A stretch of 64,000 bases of DNA from Flavimaribacter sp024343425. Lineage in GTDB: Bacteria > Pseudomonadota > Alphaproteobacteria > Rhizobiales > Rhizobiaceae. Shown in pieces: positions 17,917 through 26,642 of the stretch. Position 1 is the first letter of the stretch; the number at the start of each line of letters is the position of its first letter. Location of the stretch: assembly GCA_965227645.1 (NCBI GenBank), contig OZ245773.1, positions 4,402,001 through 4,466,000 on the forward strand. Direction: 5' to 3'. The translations under genes and the position numbers were made by a program. The notes under the pieces were generated by a model that was not told the DNA's origin, did not search any database, and worked only from the letters and a program-made list of their open reading frames with translations.

Positions 17917-18673
17917 ACTCGACGTTTCCGGTCTCGTCCTGCGCTTCGGCGGGCTGCAGGTGCTGGACGGCGTGTCATTCAGCGTCGCTCCCGGCGAGCT
18001 CTTCGCCCTCATCGGCCCGAACGGCGCCGGCAAGACCAGCGTGCTCAACTGCATCAGCGGCATCTATCGTCCGAGCGCCGGTTCGATCCGCTTCGACGGG
18101 CGCGATCTCATAGGCCTGAAACCGCACTCGATCGCCCGGGCAGGCCTCGCCCGAACCTTCCAGCACGGCGAGATGTTCCGCGACATGAGCGTGGTCGACA
18201 ATCTGCTTGCGGGCCGGCACGCCCGGTTCAAGACGAACCCGTTCGCCGAGGCGCTGTTTCTGCCCACGGTGCGCCGGGCGGAACTCGCCCATCGCGAGGC
18301 CGTCGAACGCATCATCGAATTCGTCGAGCTGGAGCGCTACCGGCATGCGTCTGTCGGCGGGCTGCCCTTCGGCATCCAGAAACTCGCCGGTTTCGCCCGG
18401 GCGCTCGCGCTGGAGCCGAAGTTCCTGCTGCTCGATGAACCGTCAGCCGGGCTCAATCGCGACGAACGCGAGGACCTCGCCCGCTTCCTGCTCCGCGTCA
18501 AGCATGATCTCGGCTTGCCGATGATCTGGATCGAACATGACATGCAGATGGTGTCGGACCTCGCCGATCGGCTGCATGTGCTCGACTACGGTCGCACAAT
18601 TGCCTCTGGAGGGCCGGATGATGTGCTGAACGATCCGGCAGTCGTCAGCGCCTATCTGGGAACCGTGGAATAG
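17909..18673 (+). CDS. Branched-chain amino acid-type ABC transporter ATPase (LivG-like)
   Basis: A 254-residue ATPase with Walker A IGPNGAGKTSVLN, the LivG-type loop GLARTFQHGEMFRDMSVVDNL and Walker B FLLLDEPSAGLNRDE followed by MIWIEHDMQMV. The ABC signature is degenerate: GLPFGIQKLAGFARAL replaces the usual LSxGxQ-type segment. The chosen ATG (17909) has GGAGGT just upstream. An earlier ATG at 17876 has no ribosome site and would add eleven residues. It completes the five-gene importer and is the last gene of the operon; the following gene is convergent with adjoining stops. Confidence 0.86.
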   Translation: MAELDVSGLVLRFGGLQVLDGVSFSVAPGELFALIGPNGAGKTSVLNCISGIYRPSAGSIRFDGRDLIGLKPHSIARAGLARTFQHGEMFRDMSVVDNLLAGRHARFKTNPFAEALFLPTVRRAELAHREAVERIIEFVELERYRHASVGGLPFGIQKLAGFARALALEPKFLLLDEPSAGLNRDEREDLARFLLRVKHDLGLPMIWIEHDMQMVSDLADRLHVLDYGRTIASGGPDDVLNDPAVVSAYLGTVE

Positions 18674-19579
18674 CTACATTCCGCGAGCGTTCACATAGAC
18701 CGAGCGGAGGGTCGTCGTCGCGCAGATGAACAGGCGATTGCGCTTCGGGCCGCCGAAACAGAGATTTGAAACGACTTGGTCGATCAGGATCTTTCCGAGC
18801 AACTTGCCCTCCGGCGAAAAGCAATGGACGCCATCACCGGCGGACGACCAGATATTGCCGTTGGCATCGACACGGAAACCGTCGAAAAAGCCTTCGCTAC
18901 AGGTCACGAATTCCGTTCCGGCGCCGACCGATTTTCCGTCCTTGGTGACCGGATAGACCCTGATGACCGGTTTACAGTCCGGATAATGCGTTCCGCCTGT
19001 GTCAGCGACGTAGAGCAGGCTCTCGTCGGGGCAAAAGGCAAGTCCGTTCGGCTGCTTCATGTCCGAAATCACGCGCGTGATCCCGCCCGCCTGATCGATG
19101 CGGTAGACATGACAGCCGTCCTGTTCCACAGGGGCCGCGTCGCCCTCATAGTCGCTGTCGACGCCATAGGAAGGATCGGTGAACCAGATCGACCCGTCCG
19201 ATTTGACGATCACGTCATTGGGCGAGTTGAGCGGCTTGCCGTCAAAACTGTCGGCCAGGATCGTCCGGTTGCCGTCGTGTTCATAACGGCTGATACAGCG
19301 ACCGCGATGTTCGCAGGCGATCATCCGGCCCTGGAAATCGACTGTATGTCCGTTCTGGTTTCGGCAGGGGTGTTCGAACACGGCCACGGCGCCGTTCATC
19401 TCGTCCCAGCGCATAATCCGGTCATTGGGAATGTCAGACCAGATGACGTAACGTCCGGCGGGAAAATAGGCTGGTCCTTCGGTCCAGCGTCCGCCGTCCC
19501 AGAGAACTTCCGGACCGGCGTTGATGTGGATGAGACCCGCAAAACGCTCGTCAAGGATCAGATAGTTGGATGCAGGCAA
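18674..19579 (-). CDS. SMP-30/gluconolactonase family protein
   Basis: About 301 residues forming a six-bladed propeller of the SMP-30/LRE family. Typical landmarks are RWTEGPAYFPAGRYVIWSDI (metal-ligand Glu), LNSPNDVIVKSDGSIWFTDP (Asn ligand), KQPNGLAFCPDE and FFDGFRVDANGNIW (Asp ligand). Members hydrolyse sugar lactones or similar esters with a divalent metal. The start is a TTG at 19579 with a G-rich site upstream; a longer TTG reading from 19624 adds an unlikely arginine-rich leader. It is convergent with the ABC importer operon and separated from the deacetylase gene by 143 bases. Its pathway is not shown. Confidence 0.82.
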   Translation of the reverse strand: MPASNYLILDERFAGLIHINAGPEVLWDGGRWTEGPAYFPAGRYVIWSDIPNDRIMRWDEMNGAVAVFEHPCRNQNGHTVDFQGRMIACEHRGRCISRYEHDGNRTILADSFDGKPLNSPNDVIVKSDGSIWFTDPSYGVDSDYEGDAAPVEQDGCHVYRIDQAGGITRVISDMKQPNGLAFCPDESLLYVADTGGTHYPDCKPVIRVYPVTKDGKSVGAGTEFVTCSEGFFDGFRVDANGNIWSSAGDGVHCFSPEGKLLGKILIDQVVSNLCFGGPKRNRLFICATTTLRSVYVNARGM

Positions 19580-19722
19580 CGTGTTTCCCCCGGAGTGTCG
19601 CTCCCACGCGCAAGCTACCCGCAAATGTCATCGTCGTCCAGAAAGCAGAGGATCGCTCAAGACTACGCGACATTGGCTTTTGGCGCCCGGCTTTCGGCCC
19701 GCATCCGCTTGTTGCGTCCCGC

Positions 19723-20745
19723 TCAGGCTGCCTGGAAACCTTCAAGAACGCTCGCCAGATTGGCGCCCAATCCGTCGCAGAGATAGCCGCCCTCCTGAAC
19801 GAATAGCACCGGCGCGCCGAACGAGGCGATGGCGCCGCCGATCGCCGCAAAGCCGCCTGTCGTGACCGCCAGCCCCTTGAGCGGATCATCTTCGTATGCG
19901 TCGAGGCCCAGCGCAACGACGATGACGTCGGCGCCGAAGTCGGAGATCCGCTCGATACCGGACTTCAGAGCTCTCATGTAGTCGCCGTCGCCGGCGCCAC
20001 GCGGCAGCGGCAGGTTGAGATTGAAACCCAGCCCCTCGCCTTCGCCGCGTTCGTGGGCATGGCCCCAGAAGAACGGATAGAAGCGAACGGGATCGGCGTG
20101 GATCGAAACAGTCAGGACATCGCTGTGCCGATAAAAAATGCCTTGGGTTCCATTCCCGTGATGAACGTCGACGTCGAGGATCGCCGGCCGCAGACCCTTG
20201 CCGGCCAGATAGCGGGCGGCGATGGCGCTGTTGTTGAGGAAGCAGAAGCCGCCTGCCAGATCGCCGAAGGCGTGATGGCCGGGCGGACGGCTCAGCGCGT
20301 AGACGGCGCGTTCTCCCCTCAGGATCGCCGCCGCGCCGGAAACGGCAGTCTGCGCCGACCAGTAGGCCGACGCCCAAGTGTCGGCGGAGATGGGGCAGGC
20401 CGTGTCTGCCTGGTGGTATCCGGCTTGCCCAACCGCCGAGCGGGGATAGCTGGCGGTTCGGTTATCCGGATGCACATTGGGAATCACCTCATCGGAAGCG
20501 CCCTCGATCCGTGTCCAGCGTTCGTGGATCGTCCTGAGAAAGACCAGATATTCAGGCGAATGGACGGCCGCGATCGGACCCTGACCGTGATCGTCAGGCG
20601 CCTCGAACACACAACCGGCGGCTTCGGCCCCGGCTTGTAGGACCTCGACCCTGCGGGGCTGTTCTGGATTCTGCAATATGGCGCCGTTTGCCATGAAATG
20701 TTTCGGATCGTGTCGCGCCTGGCGCGGATCAACTATCGCCTTCAT
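19723..20745 (-). CDS. Histone deacetylase family, acetylpolyamine amidohydrolase-like
   Basis: The 340-residue protein is a class II-type zinc deacetylase. It shows SRPPGHHAFGD (tandem catalytic His), ILDVDVHHGNGTQGIFY (zinc-ligand Asp and His), and LGLDAYEDDPLKG (second Asp ligand). A substrate-specificity loop region around TACPISADTW resembles acetylpolyamine amidohydrolases such as the Mycoplana ramosa enzyme. These remove acetyl groups from N-acetylputrescine, -spermidine or -cadaverine. The gene overlaps the acetyltransferase gene by 17 bases and sits in an operon with a Pot-type importer, which supports the polyamine assignment. The exact substrate is inferred. Confidence 0.85.
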   Translation of the reverse strand: MKAIVDPRQARHDPKHFMANGAILQNPEQPRRVEVLQAGAEAAGCVFEAPDDHGQGPIAAVHSPEYLVFLRTIHERWTRIEGASDEVIPNVHPDNRTASYPRSAVGQAGYHQADTACPISADTWASAYWSAQTAVSGAAAILRGERAVYALSRPPGHHAFGDLAGGFCFLNNSAIAARYLAGKGLRPAILDVDVHHGNGTQGIFYRHSDVLTVSIHADPVRFYPFFWGHAHERGEGEGLGFNLNLPLPRGAGDGDYMRALKSGIERISDFGADVIVVALGLDAYEDDPLKGLAVTTGGFAAIGGAIASFGAPVLFVQEGGYLCDGLGANLASVLEGFQAA

Positions 20746-21226
20746 CGTCTATCCCTGAAAGTGCCTGCAATTGCTGTCCGGAGAGGATTAGATAATGTTC
20801 CTCGTCGTTCTCCATGAATCCGAGCTTCTCGTAAAAGGCGCGAGCGCCCGTGTTGTCGTGATAGACGGTCAATCTGATGTAGGTCGCGCCCCAGCGCTCT
20901 TTTGCATCGTCGAGGGCGGCCGCCAGCAGACGCCGGCCGAGGCCGGAGCCGCGGACAGCGTCGCTGACCCACAGATCCGAAACGTAGATACCGGAAGCGC
21001 CGCGCACGGTGGAAAACACGGGCGAATAGAGAGCGACGCCCGAAACCCTGTCGTCCCGTTCGGCGACAAGGGCCCGGAAGCTCGGTTGATCCCCAAAGCC
21101 TGCGCGCCGCAAATCGTCGGCGGTCGCCTTGTGGCTATCGCCCATATGCGCCGAGAGGTTGCGAAGCGCCGCATCGAGCGCCTCGACATCCGCGATCGTC
21201 GCCGGTCTGATTTTGTCACAGGCCAT
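20729..21226 (-). CDS. GNAT family N-acetyltransferase
   Basis: A 165-residue single-domain GNAT enzyme. The acetyl-CoA pyrophosphate loop is VRGSGLGRRLL, followed by the C-terminal NTGARAFYEKLGF motif that marks small-amine and amino-acid acetyltransferases. Layout resembles diamine N-acetyltransferases. It starts two bases after the BKACE gene stop and runs 17 bases into the deacetylase gene. Finding an acetyltransferase cotranslated with an acetylpolyamine deacetylase suggests that both act on the same amine or on successive intermediates. The substrate is not proven. Confidence 0.82.
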   Translation of the reverse strand: MACDKIRPATIADVEALDAALRNLSAHMGDSHKATADDLRRAGFGDQPSFRALVAERDDRVSGVALYSPVFSTVRGASGIYVSDLWVSDAVRGSGLGRRLLAAALDDAKERWGATYIRLTVYHDNTGARAFYEKLGFMENDEEHYLILSGQQLQALSGIDDEGDS

Positions 21227-21228
21227 GG

Positions 21229-22155
21229 TCAGAACGCCGTCCTGTCGGCGCCCTTGAGGCCCAGCATGGCGCGGGCGTCCGCGGGCGTCGCCACTTCGCG
21301 TCCCAGCTCCTCGACGATCCGTCGGATCTTCTCAACCTGCTCCGCATTGGATTTTGCGAGTCTTCCCCGGGATATCATCAGGCTGTCCTCCAGGCCGACC
21401 CGGACATGGCCGCCCATGACAGCAGCCATCGTCGTCAATGGAATCTGGTGACGGCCAGCCGCGAGCACTGAAAATGTGTAATCGTCGCCGAACAGCTTGT
21501 CCGCAATATGCTTCATATGGCTCAGATTGTCCGTGTCCGCGCCAATGCCGCCGAGAACTCCCAGGACGAACTGAATGAAATAAGGCGCTTTGACCAGGCC
21601 GCGATCGGCGAAATGGCGCAGCATGTAGAGATGGCTGACATCATAGCATTCGAATTCAAAGCGGGCGCCGCGTCGTGTTCCCATTTCGGTAAGGACGTGG
21701 GCGATATCGCGCGGCGTATTCTTGAAGACCAGGTCGTCCGATCCTTCCAGAAACGGCTTCTCCCAGTCATACTTCCATTCATCGATCCGGGCGGCCGCCG
21801 GATAGAGCGCAAAGTTCATGCTCCCCATATTGAGGGAACACATTTCAGGTTCGGCGGCCTTTGGCGCGGCCAGCCTGTCGTCCAGCGTCATCAGGGCGCT
21901 GCCGCCGGTGGTCAGATTGACGACGGCGTCGCAGGCCTGCTTGATGCGCGGCAGAAAGCCCATGAAATGCCCGGGCTCTGCCGATGGTCGTCCGTTTTCA
22001 GGATCACGTGCATGCAGATGCAGGATCGACGCCCCAGCTTCGGCTGCCGCGACCGACTGCCCACTGATCTCGTCGGGCGTCACCGGCAGATACGGCGACA
22101 TCGACGGTGTGTGGATGGACCCGGTGACGGCGCATGTGATGATTATCTTGCTCAT
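21229..22155 (-). CDS. BKACE family beta-keto acid cleavage enzyme (DUF849)
   Basis: The 308-residue protein matches the 3-keto-5-aminohexanoate cleavage enzyme family. It has the opening IIITCAVTGSIHTPSMSPYLP, the zinc ligands in ILHLHARDPENGRPS (HxH), VNLTTGGS and the C-terminal GGHVRVGLEDSLMISRGRLA with its conserved Glu. These enzymes condense a beta-keto acid with acetyl-CoA and release acetoacetate plus a new CoA ester. Family members act on many substrates, so the amine-derived keto acid used here cannot be named. It lies between the acetyltransferase and aminotransferase genes of a polyamine-type operon. Confidence 0.88.
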   Translation of the reverse strand: MSKIIITCAVTGSIHTPSMSPYLPVTPDEISGQSVAAAEAGASILHLHARDPENGRPSAEPGHFMGFLPRIKQACDAVVNLTTGGSALMTLDDRLAAPKAAEPEMCSLNMGSMNFALYPAAARIDEWKYDWEKPFLEGSDDLVFKNTPRDIAHVLTEMGTRRGARFEFECYDVSHLYMLRHFADRGLVKAPYFIQFVLGVLGGIGADTDNLSHMKHIADKLFGDDYTFSVLAAGRHQIPLTTMAAVMGGHVRVGLEDSLMISRGRLAKSNAEQVEKIRRIVEELGREVATPADARAMLGLKGADRTAF

Positions 22156-22170
22156 TTTGCTTTGGCCAAC

Positions 22171-23523
22171 TCAGGCGATCCGTCGATCTACCGACACGAG
22201 CGCCGAAAACTCCTCCAGCGCGGCCGTCAGGTTTTCCATGATCTCCTCGACATGGGTTTCGGTGGCGATCACCGGTGGACAGACCATGAAGTGATCTCCC
22301 TCGTAACCGCCACGCGTCCGGCGCGAATAGATTATCAGACCCCGCTGGTAGGCCATTTCGACCAGCCGGTCATAGGCCATCAATTCGCGCGGCAACGGGT
22401 TCATTGTCACGCGGTCGGAAACCAGTTCGAAAGCGAGCAGCAGTCCCACGCCACGGACGTCGCCGACGAAATCGAAGCGTTGCTTCAGCCCCTCTAGACG
22501 TTGTTTCAGGAGGCTGCCGATGCGCATGGCGTTCGTCATCAGGTCCTCGCTCTCGATCTCCTCGATGACCGCAAGACCGGCGGCGCAGGCAAGCGGGTTG
22601 CCGGCGTAAGTGTAACCGTGGATGAAACCTCCGGCGTCAAGAACGGCGTCGACGATTTCGTCGTTGGCGGCCATGGCGCCGAGTGGCGCATAACCGGCCG
22701 CGAACCCTTTGGACACGACGAGGATATCAGGCGCGACGTCCCAGTGTTCGGCGGCGAAGAATTTGCCGGTCCGGCCGCCGCCCGACATCACCTCGTCATG
22801 GATGAGCAGCACGCCATGGCGGTCGCAGATTTCGCGGACCGCCTTCATGTAGCCGGCAGGCGGAACCAGTGCGCCGGTCGATGCGCCGCCGATCGGTTCG
22901 ACCAGGAAAGCGAGAATCGTTTCCGGTCCTTCCTCAAGGATCTTCTGTTCGAGCATCGCGGCATAGTGCCGGCCAGTCCCGACATCGTCCGGATCGAGAC
23001 CGTCAAGATAGGCCCTCGGCGCCGGTATCTTGGGCATCGGCCGCATCATCGCCTCGAAAGGCACGGTCATCGGCGAATATCCGGTGACGGCCAGCGCCCC
23101 GAGCGTCGCGCCATGATAACTGGGAAAGCGTGAAATGACCTTCCAGCGCATACTGTCGCCGCGGGCCACAGCATATTGGCGCGCAAGCTTGATGGCGCTT
23201 TCGACGGCTTCCGATCCGCCGGAGGTAAAAAATGCCCGCTCCATTCCGGCAGGCGCGAGTTCCGCGGTCTTCGCGGCAAGCTGTTCTGCGGCTTCCGTTT
23301 CGAAATGCAGCCGATAGCCGAAAGTCGACTTTTCCATCTGCCGGCGCATGGCTTCCAGCACCCGCGAGTTTGAATGGCCGATATTGCAGACCATTGCGCC
23401 GGAAGAGCCGTCCAGATAGCGCTTTCCCTCGACATCCCACATGTAGACGCCCCGCGCCTGGTCGAGGACCGGCCGGCGGTGACGCGTCTGGTAGAAAAGG
23501 TGGCTCTTGCGATGTTCGCTCAT
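22171..23523 (-). CDS. Class III (omega) PLP-dependent aminotransferase
   Basis: A 450-residue fold-type I aminotransferase. The PLP lysine is in LVVSKGFAAGYAPLGAM. The Asp that holds the pyridine nitrogen is in LLIHDEVMSGGGRTGKFF, and the phosphate-binding segment is FFTSGGSEAVESAIKLARQY. Class III enzymes move terminal amino groups from diamines, beta-alanine or amino acids to pyruvate or 2-oxoglutarate. The ATG overlaps the ATPase gene stop by four bases (ATGA), so the gene is translationally coupled to the polyamine importer. A putrescine- or beta-alanine-type donor is inferred from that context. Confidence 0.9.
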   Translation of the reverse strand: MSEHRKSHLFYQTRHRRPVLDQARGVYMWDVEGKRYLDGSSGAMVCNIGHSNSRVLEAMRRQMEKSTFGYRLHFETEAAEQLAAKTAELAPAGMERAFFTSGGSEAVESAIKLARQYAVARGDSMRWKVISRFPSYHGATLGALAVTGYSPMTVPFEAMMRPMPKIPAPRAYLDGLDPDDVGTGRHYAAMLEQKILEEGPETILAFLVEPIGGASTGALVPPAGYMKAVREICDRHGVLLIHDEVMSGGGRTGKFFAAEHWDVAPDILVVSKGFAAGYAPLGAMAANDEIVDAVLDAGGFIHGYTYAGNPLACAAGLAVIEEIESEDLMTNAMRIGSLLKQRLEGLKQRFDFVGDVRGVGLLLAFELVSDRVTMNPLPRELMAYDRLVEMAYQRGLIIYSRRTRGGYEGDHFMVCPPVIATETHVEEIMENLTAALEEFSALVSVDRRIA

Positions 23524-24602
23524 TCACCGCCCCCCGGCAAAACGGTGCAATCGCGCGGACGAACGCCAACGGACACGTAAGCGCCCTCGGAATGCGGGCT
23601 GGTGTCGATCATGTTGATTGCCTGGAGTTGGAGGTCGCCGACGCGGATGAAGTAGCGGGCCGCCTGACCCTGGTAGTCGACCGCCTCGACTTTCGCCGCA
23701 ATGTTCGTTGCGCTTTCTGCAGCGCCCGGTCCGGCAAGCGCCAGCTTCTCGGCCCGAATGACGAGCTTGACGGGGCCTTTCGCCTTGACGAGCGGTCCCC
23801 TGTCGGCAGGAATGATGAGCTTTCCGAGATCGGCGTTTTCAACGACGATCTCCTGCCCGTCGCGCCCGGTGCATTGCGCCTCGACGACATTCGACGCGCC
23901 GAGGAAGCGGGCGACGAATTCGCTGGCCGGCGTGTTGTAGACGGCCTCGGGCGGACCGGCCTGCTCGACCCGGCCGGCTGACATAACGATGATTTCGTCG
24001 GACATGGCGAGCGCCTCCGACTGGTCGTGGGTGACGAAGACCGTGGTCACGCCGATGCGATGCTGGATGCGTTTCAGTTCCACGCGCATGTCCTCGCGCA
24101 GATTGGCGTCGAGCGCTGACAGCGGTTCGTCCAGCAGCAGCACGTCCGGTTCGATGACGATGGCGCGGGCAAGCGCGATACGTTGCTGCTGACCGCCGGA
24201 AAGCTCACGCGGATAGCGGTCGGCGACATGCGGAAGCTGCACGAGGTCCAGCGCTTCCCTGACTTTTGCCGTCCGGTCTGCCCGGGGGACATTCCGGTAC
24301 TTCAGACCGAAAGCGATGTTGTCGGCCACCGTCTTGTGGGGAAACAGGGCATAGTTCTGGAAGACCAGTCCGAGATTGCGCCTGTGGATCGGCACCTCGT
24401 TGACCCGCTTGCCCTTGATGGCGATCTCGCCTTCGGTCGGATCGAGCAGCCCGGCGATCATCCTGAGCGTCGTGGTCTTGCCGCACCCGGACGGTCCGAG
24501 GAGCGTGACGAAACCGCCCTCGGCGATGTCGAGAGACATGCGGTGAACAGCGGTGAAATCGCCAAATTGCTTGACGATGTCGGTAAGGGAGACGGCGTTC
24601 AA
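23520..24602 (-). CDS. Spermidine/putrescine-type ABC transporter ATPase (PotA-like)
   Basis: The 360-residue ATPase has Walker A GPSGCGKTTTLRM, a Q-loop VFQNYALFPHKTV, signature LSGGQQQRIALARAI, Walker B VLLLDEPLSALD and the switch His in FVTHDQSEAL. A C-terminal TOBE-type regulatory domain ends GVRPRDCTVLPGG. This is the standard layout of PotA. The start codon is TTG. It lies 75 bases downstream of the binding-protein gene, across a hairpin, and its stop overlaps the aminotransferase gene start. Confidence 0.9.
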   Translation of the reverse strand: MNAVSLTDIVKQFGDFTAVHRMSLDIAEGGFVTLLGPSGCGKTTTLRMIAGLLDPTEGEIAIKGKRVNEVPIHRRNLGLVFQNYALFPHKTVADNIAFGLKYRNVPRADRTAKVREALDLVQLPHVADRYPRELSGGQQQRIALARAIVIEPDVLLLDEPLSALDANLREDMRVELKRIQHRIGVTTVFVTHDQSEALAMSDEIIVMSAGRVEQAGPPEAVYNTPASEFVARFLGASNVVEAQCTGRDGQEIVVENADLGKLIIPADRGPLVKAKGPVKLVIRAEKLALAGPGAAESATNIAAKVEAVDYQGQAARYFIRVGDLQLQAINMIDTSPHSEGAYVSVGVRPRDCTVLPGGGE

Positions 24603-24635
24603 CGTCCAGCATCCTGCGTTGTTGATGAGAAGGAC

Positions 24636-24665
24636 GACCGGCGCCCGTATTTACGAGCGCCGGTC
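24636..24665 (-). terminator. Intergenic hairpin between binding-protein and ATPase genes
   Basis: GACCGGCGC (24636-24644) pairs with GCGCCGGTC (24657-24665) around a 12-base loop. It lies downstream of the binding-protein stop codon and lacks a T-run. Such stems often stabilise the binding-protein message or partly stop transcription, giving more binding protein than ATPase. Confidence 0.5.
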
Positions 24666-24677
24666 AGATATTCCGGA

Positions 24678-25817
24678 TCAGTAACCTTTCTGGATACGTC
24701 CGAACTTCTTCGACCATTCCTGTTCATGGCCGTTCCAGTAGGCGGGATCGGCGAAGGTCAGGCCGGACAGCGTGCCGGTCGGATCGAATGCCGGCAGCGT
24801 CGGTATCTTTTTGCCGAGGTCGACCTTGGTCGGATCCAGCGCCGGCGGATAGTTCTGGCCCTCGGCCACCGCGATCGACGTTTCAGGCGCCAGCATGAAG
24901 TTGAGGAGCTCCTCGCATTCCGGCATTGGCGATCCCTTGATCACGAACAGGCACTCCTGCCAGCCGAAGCCGTTCGGCGGGTCCATGTAGCCGATGTCGT
25001 GGCCCTGTTCCTGAAGCGCGTAAATACGGCCGGACCAGCCCTCGGTGACATAGACCTCCTCTTCGGCGAGCAGGCTCATCAGTTCCGCGCCGGAGCTCCA
25101 GTATTTGAGCAGCAGATCGCGGTTCTCGCGAATGGCTTCCCAGATGGCGTCCATGTCGGTGGCGCCGTTCGGATCCTGGTCTGTCTGCAGCGAGGCGTAC
25201 CAGATACGGGTGCGCCAGTCGCTCCAGCCGCTGATCTTGCCCTTGAGCTTTTCGTCGAGCAGTATCTTCGCGCCCTTTTCCTTCATCTCGTCGTCGGAGA
25301 TGTGCTTGCGGTTATAGGCAAGTCCGGTGGTGCCGTAGTCATAGGGAACGCAGGACAGCGTTCCGTCCGTGACCTTGCTGAAGACTTCGGTCAGCTTCGG
25401 GATGACATACTGCAGATTGGGAATGTTGTCGGTGTTGAGGTCCGAGGCGAGGCCGAGCTGGGCGTAGCGGGCATAATCGAACACGCCGGAGAGGTGTGCG
25501 ATGTTGTATTCGCCGGGCTGGCTCGCCTTGACCCGGGAAAGATACTCGTCGGAACCGCCGAAAGTGCCGTCGACGACCTTCACGCCGGTTTCAGCCGTGA
25601 ATGGATCGAAGGCGTATTTGCGAAACGCCTCGGAGACGACGCCGCCCCAGCCATCGAACCGGACCTCTTCCACCGCCGCGCTGGCCTCGCGAATGAAGGG
25701 CGACGAAACGCCGTAGGCGAGGCTCGCGGCGCCAATCAGGCCGAGAAAGGTGCGCCGGTCGAGGTCGCCGTTCATGTAGCGTTCGCGAAGTCGTTCGTAT
25801 CTCTTTGTACTGTCCAT
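24678..25817 (-). CDS. Spermidine/putrescine-type ABC transporter binding protein (PotD-like)
   Basis: A 379-residue extracellular solute-binding protein. Its leader carries a twin-arginine-like motif (DRRTFLGLIGAASLAYG), suggesting Tat export, with cleavage near REASAAV. The mature part has VRFDGWGGVVSEAFRKY, VPYDYGTTGLAYN and LAEEEVYVTEGWSGR, which resemble PotD/PotF ligand-site regions. Three in-frame ATGs stand close together; the third (25817) has GGAG six bases upstream and is preferred. It begins 40 bases downstream of the PotC-like gene. Which polyamine is bound cannot be told from the sequence. Confidence 0.88.
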   Translation of the reverse strand: MDSTKRYERLRERYMNGDLDRRTFLGLIGAASLAYGVSSPFIREASAAVEEVRFDGWGGVVSEAFRKYAFDPFTAETGVKVVDGTFGGSDEYLSRVKASQPGEYNIAHLSGVFDYARYAQLGLASDLNTDNIPNLQYVIPKLTEVFSKVTDGTLSCVPYDYGTTGLAYNRKHISDDEMKEKGAKILLDEKLKGKISGWSDWRTRIWYASLQTDQDPNGATDMDAIWEAIRENRDLLLKYWSSGAELMSLLAEEEVYVTEGWSGRIYALQEQGHDIGYMDPPNGFGWQECLFVIKGSPMPECEELLNFMLAPETSIAVAEGQNYPPALDPTKVDLGKKIPTLPAFDPTGTLSGLTFADPAYWNGHEQEWSKKFGRIQKGY

Positions 25818-25856
25818 TTTCATCTCCATGTTTGACGGTCGAAATATTTCCTGGGT

Positions 25857-26642
25857 TCAGCCGCCGCTTTTCATCGAGGCCCACCGGGCGATCGCCAGCC
25901 CCAGAACGGGCAATCCGACGGTGAGCAAGATCATCACGGTCCCGAGCGCGTTGATCTCCGGAGAAATCGAGTTGCGCAGCATCGCGAAAATTTGGGTAGG
26001 TACGGTTTCAACGCCGCCGGGCTTCCAGAACAGGGTGCCGGTAATATCGTCGAAACTGATGGTGAAGGCGAAGAGCCCACCCGCAAGCACTGCCGGCAAC
26101 AACAGCGGCAATGTTATCTGGAAGAAGGTCTGGACCGGGTTCGCGCCGAGACTGAGAGCCGCTTCTTCGATGTCGCGACGGATGCCGATCAGCCGCGCCT
26201 GGACCACAAGGATGACGAACGGCAGCGTGAAGATGACATGGCCGAAGAGCAGCAGGGCAAAGCTCTTGTTGATCGACAGGAAGTTGAGGAAGAGGAGCAG
26301 CGCCACGGCCAGAACCACTTCCGGCACCAGAATGGGCGCGATCAGGACTGTGCTGATGAGGTTTTGTCCCGGCACCTTGTAGCGGATCAGCGCCAGGCTC
26401 GCGAGCACGCCAAGCGTGGTGGAGATCAGCGCCGTCAGTCCGCCGAGGATAATCGAGGTGCGGAAAGCCCGCAGGATCGCCTCGTTGTTCGCGAGTTCGA
26501 TGAACCAGCGGAAGGAGAAGCCGGTCATAGGGAAGCTTCCAAACTGGCTGGCGTTAAAGCTTAGAAGCACAACCACAGCCACGGGCAGGAACATGAAAAT
26601 ATAGACCAGAATGGCCCACATCCGGATCAGCATCCAGCCCAT
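25857..26642 (-). CDS. Spermidine/putrescine-type ABC transporter permease (PotC-like)
   Basis: A 261-residue inner-membrane permease with about six spans. The EAA coupling loop is IRRDIEEAALSLGANPVQTFFQI. The opening LVYIFMFLPVAVVVLLSFNAS and the FSFRWFIELANNEAI stretch are typical for PotC. Its ATG overlaps the stop of the PotB-like gene (ATGA), so the two are coupled. Confidence 0.9.
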   Translation of the reverse strand: MGWMLIRMWAILVYIFMFLPVAVVVLLSFNASQFGSFPMTGFSFRWFIELANNEAILRAFRTSIILGGLTALISTTLGVLASLALIRYKVPGQNLISTVLIAPILVPEVVLAVALLLFLNFLSINKSFALLLFGHVIFTLPFVILVVQARLIGIRRDIEEAALSLGANPVQTFFQITLPLLLPAVLAGGLFAFTISFDDITGTLFWKPGGVETVPTQIFAMLRNSISPEINALGTVMILLTVGLPVLGLAIARWASMKSGG

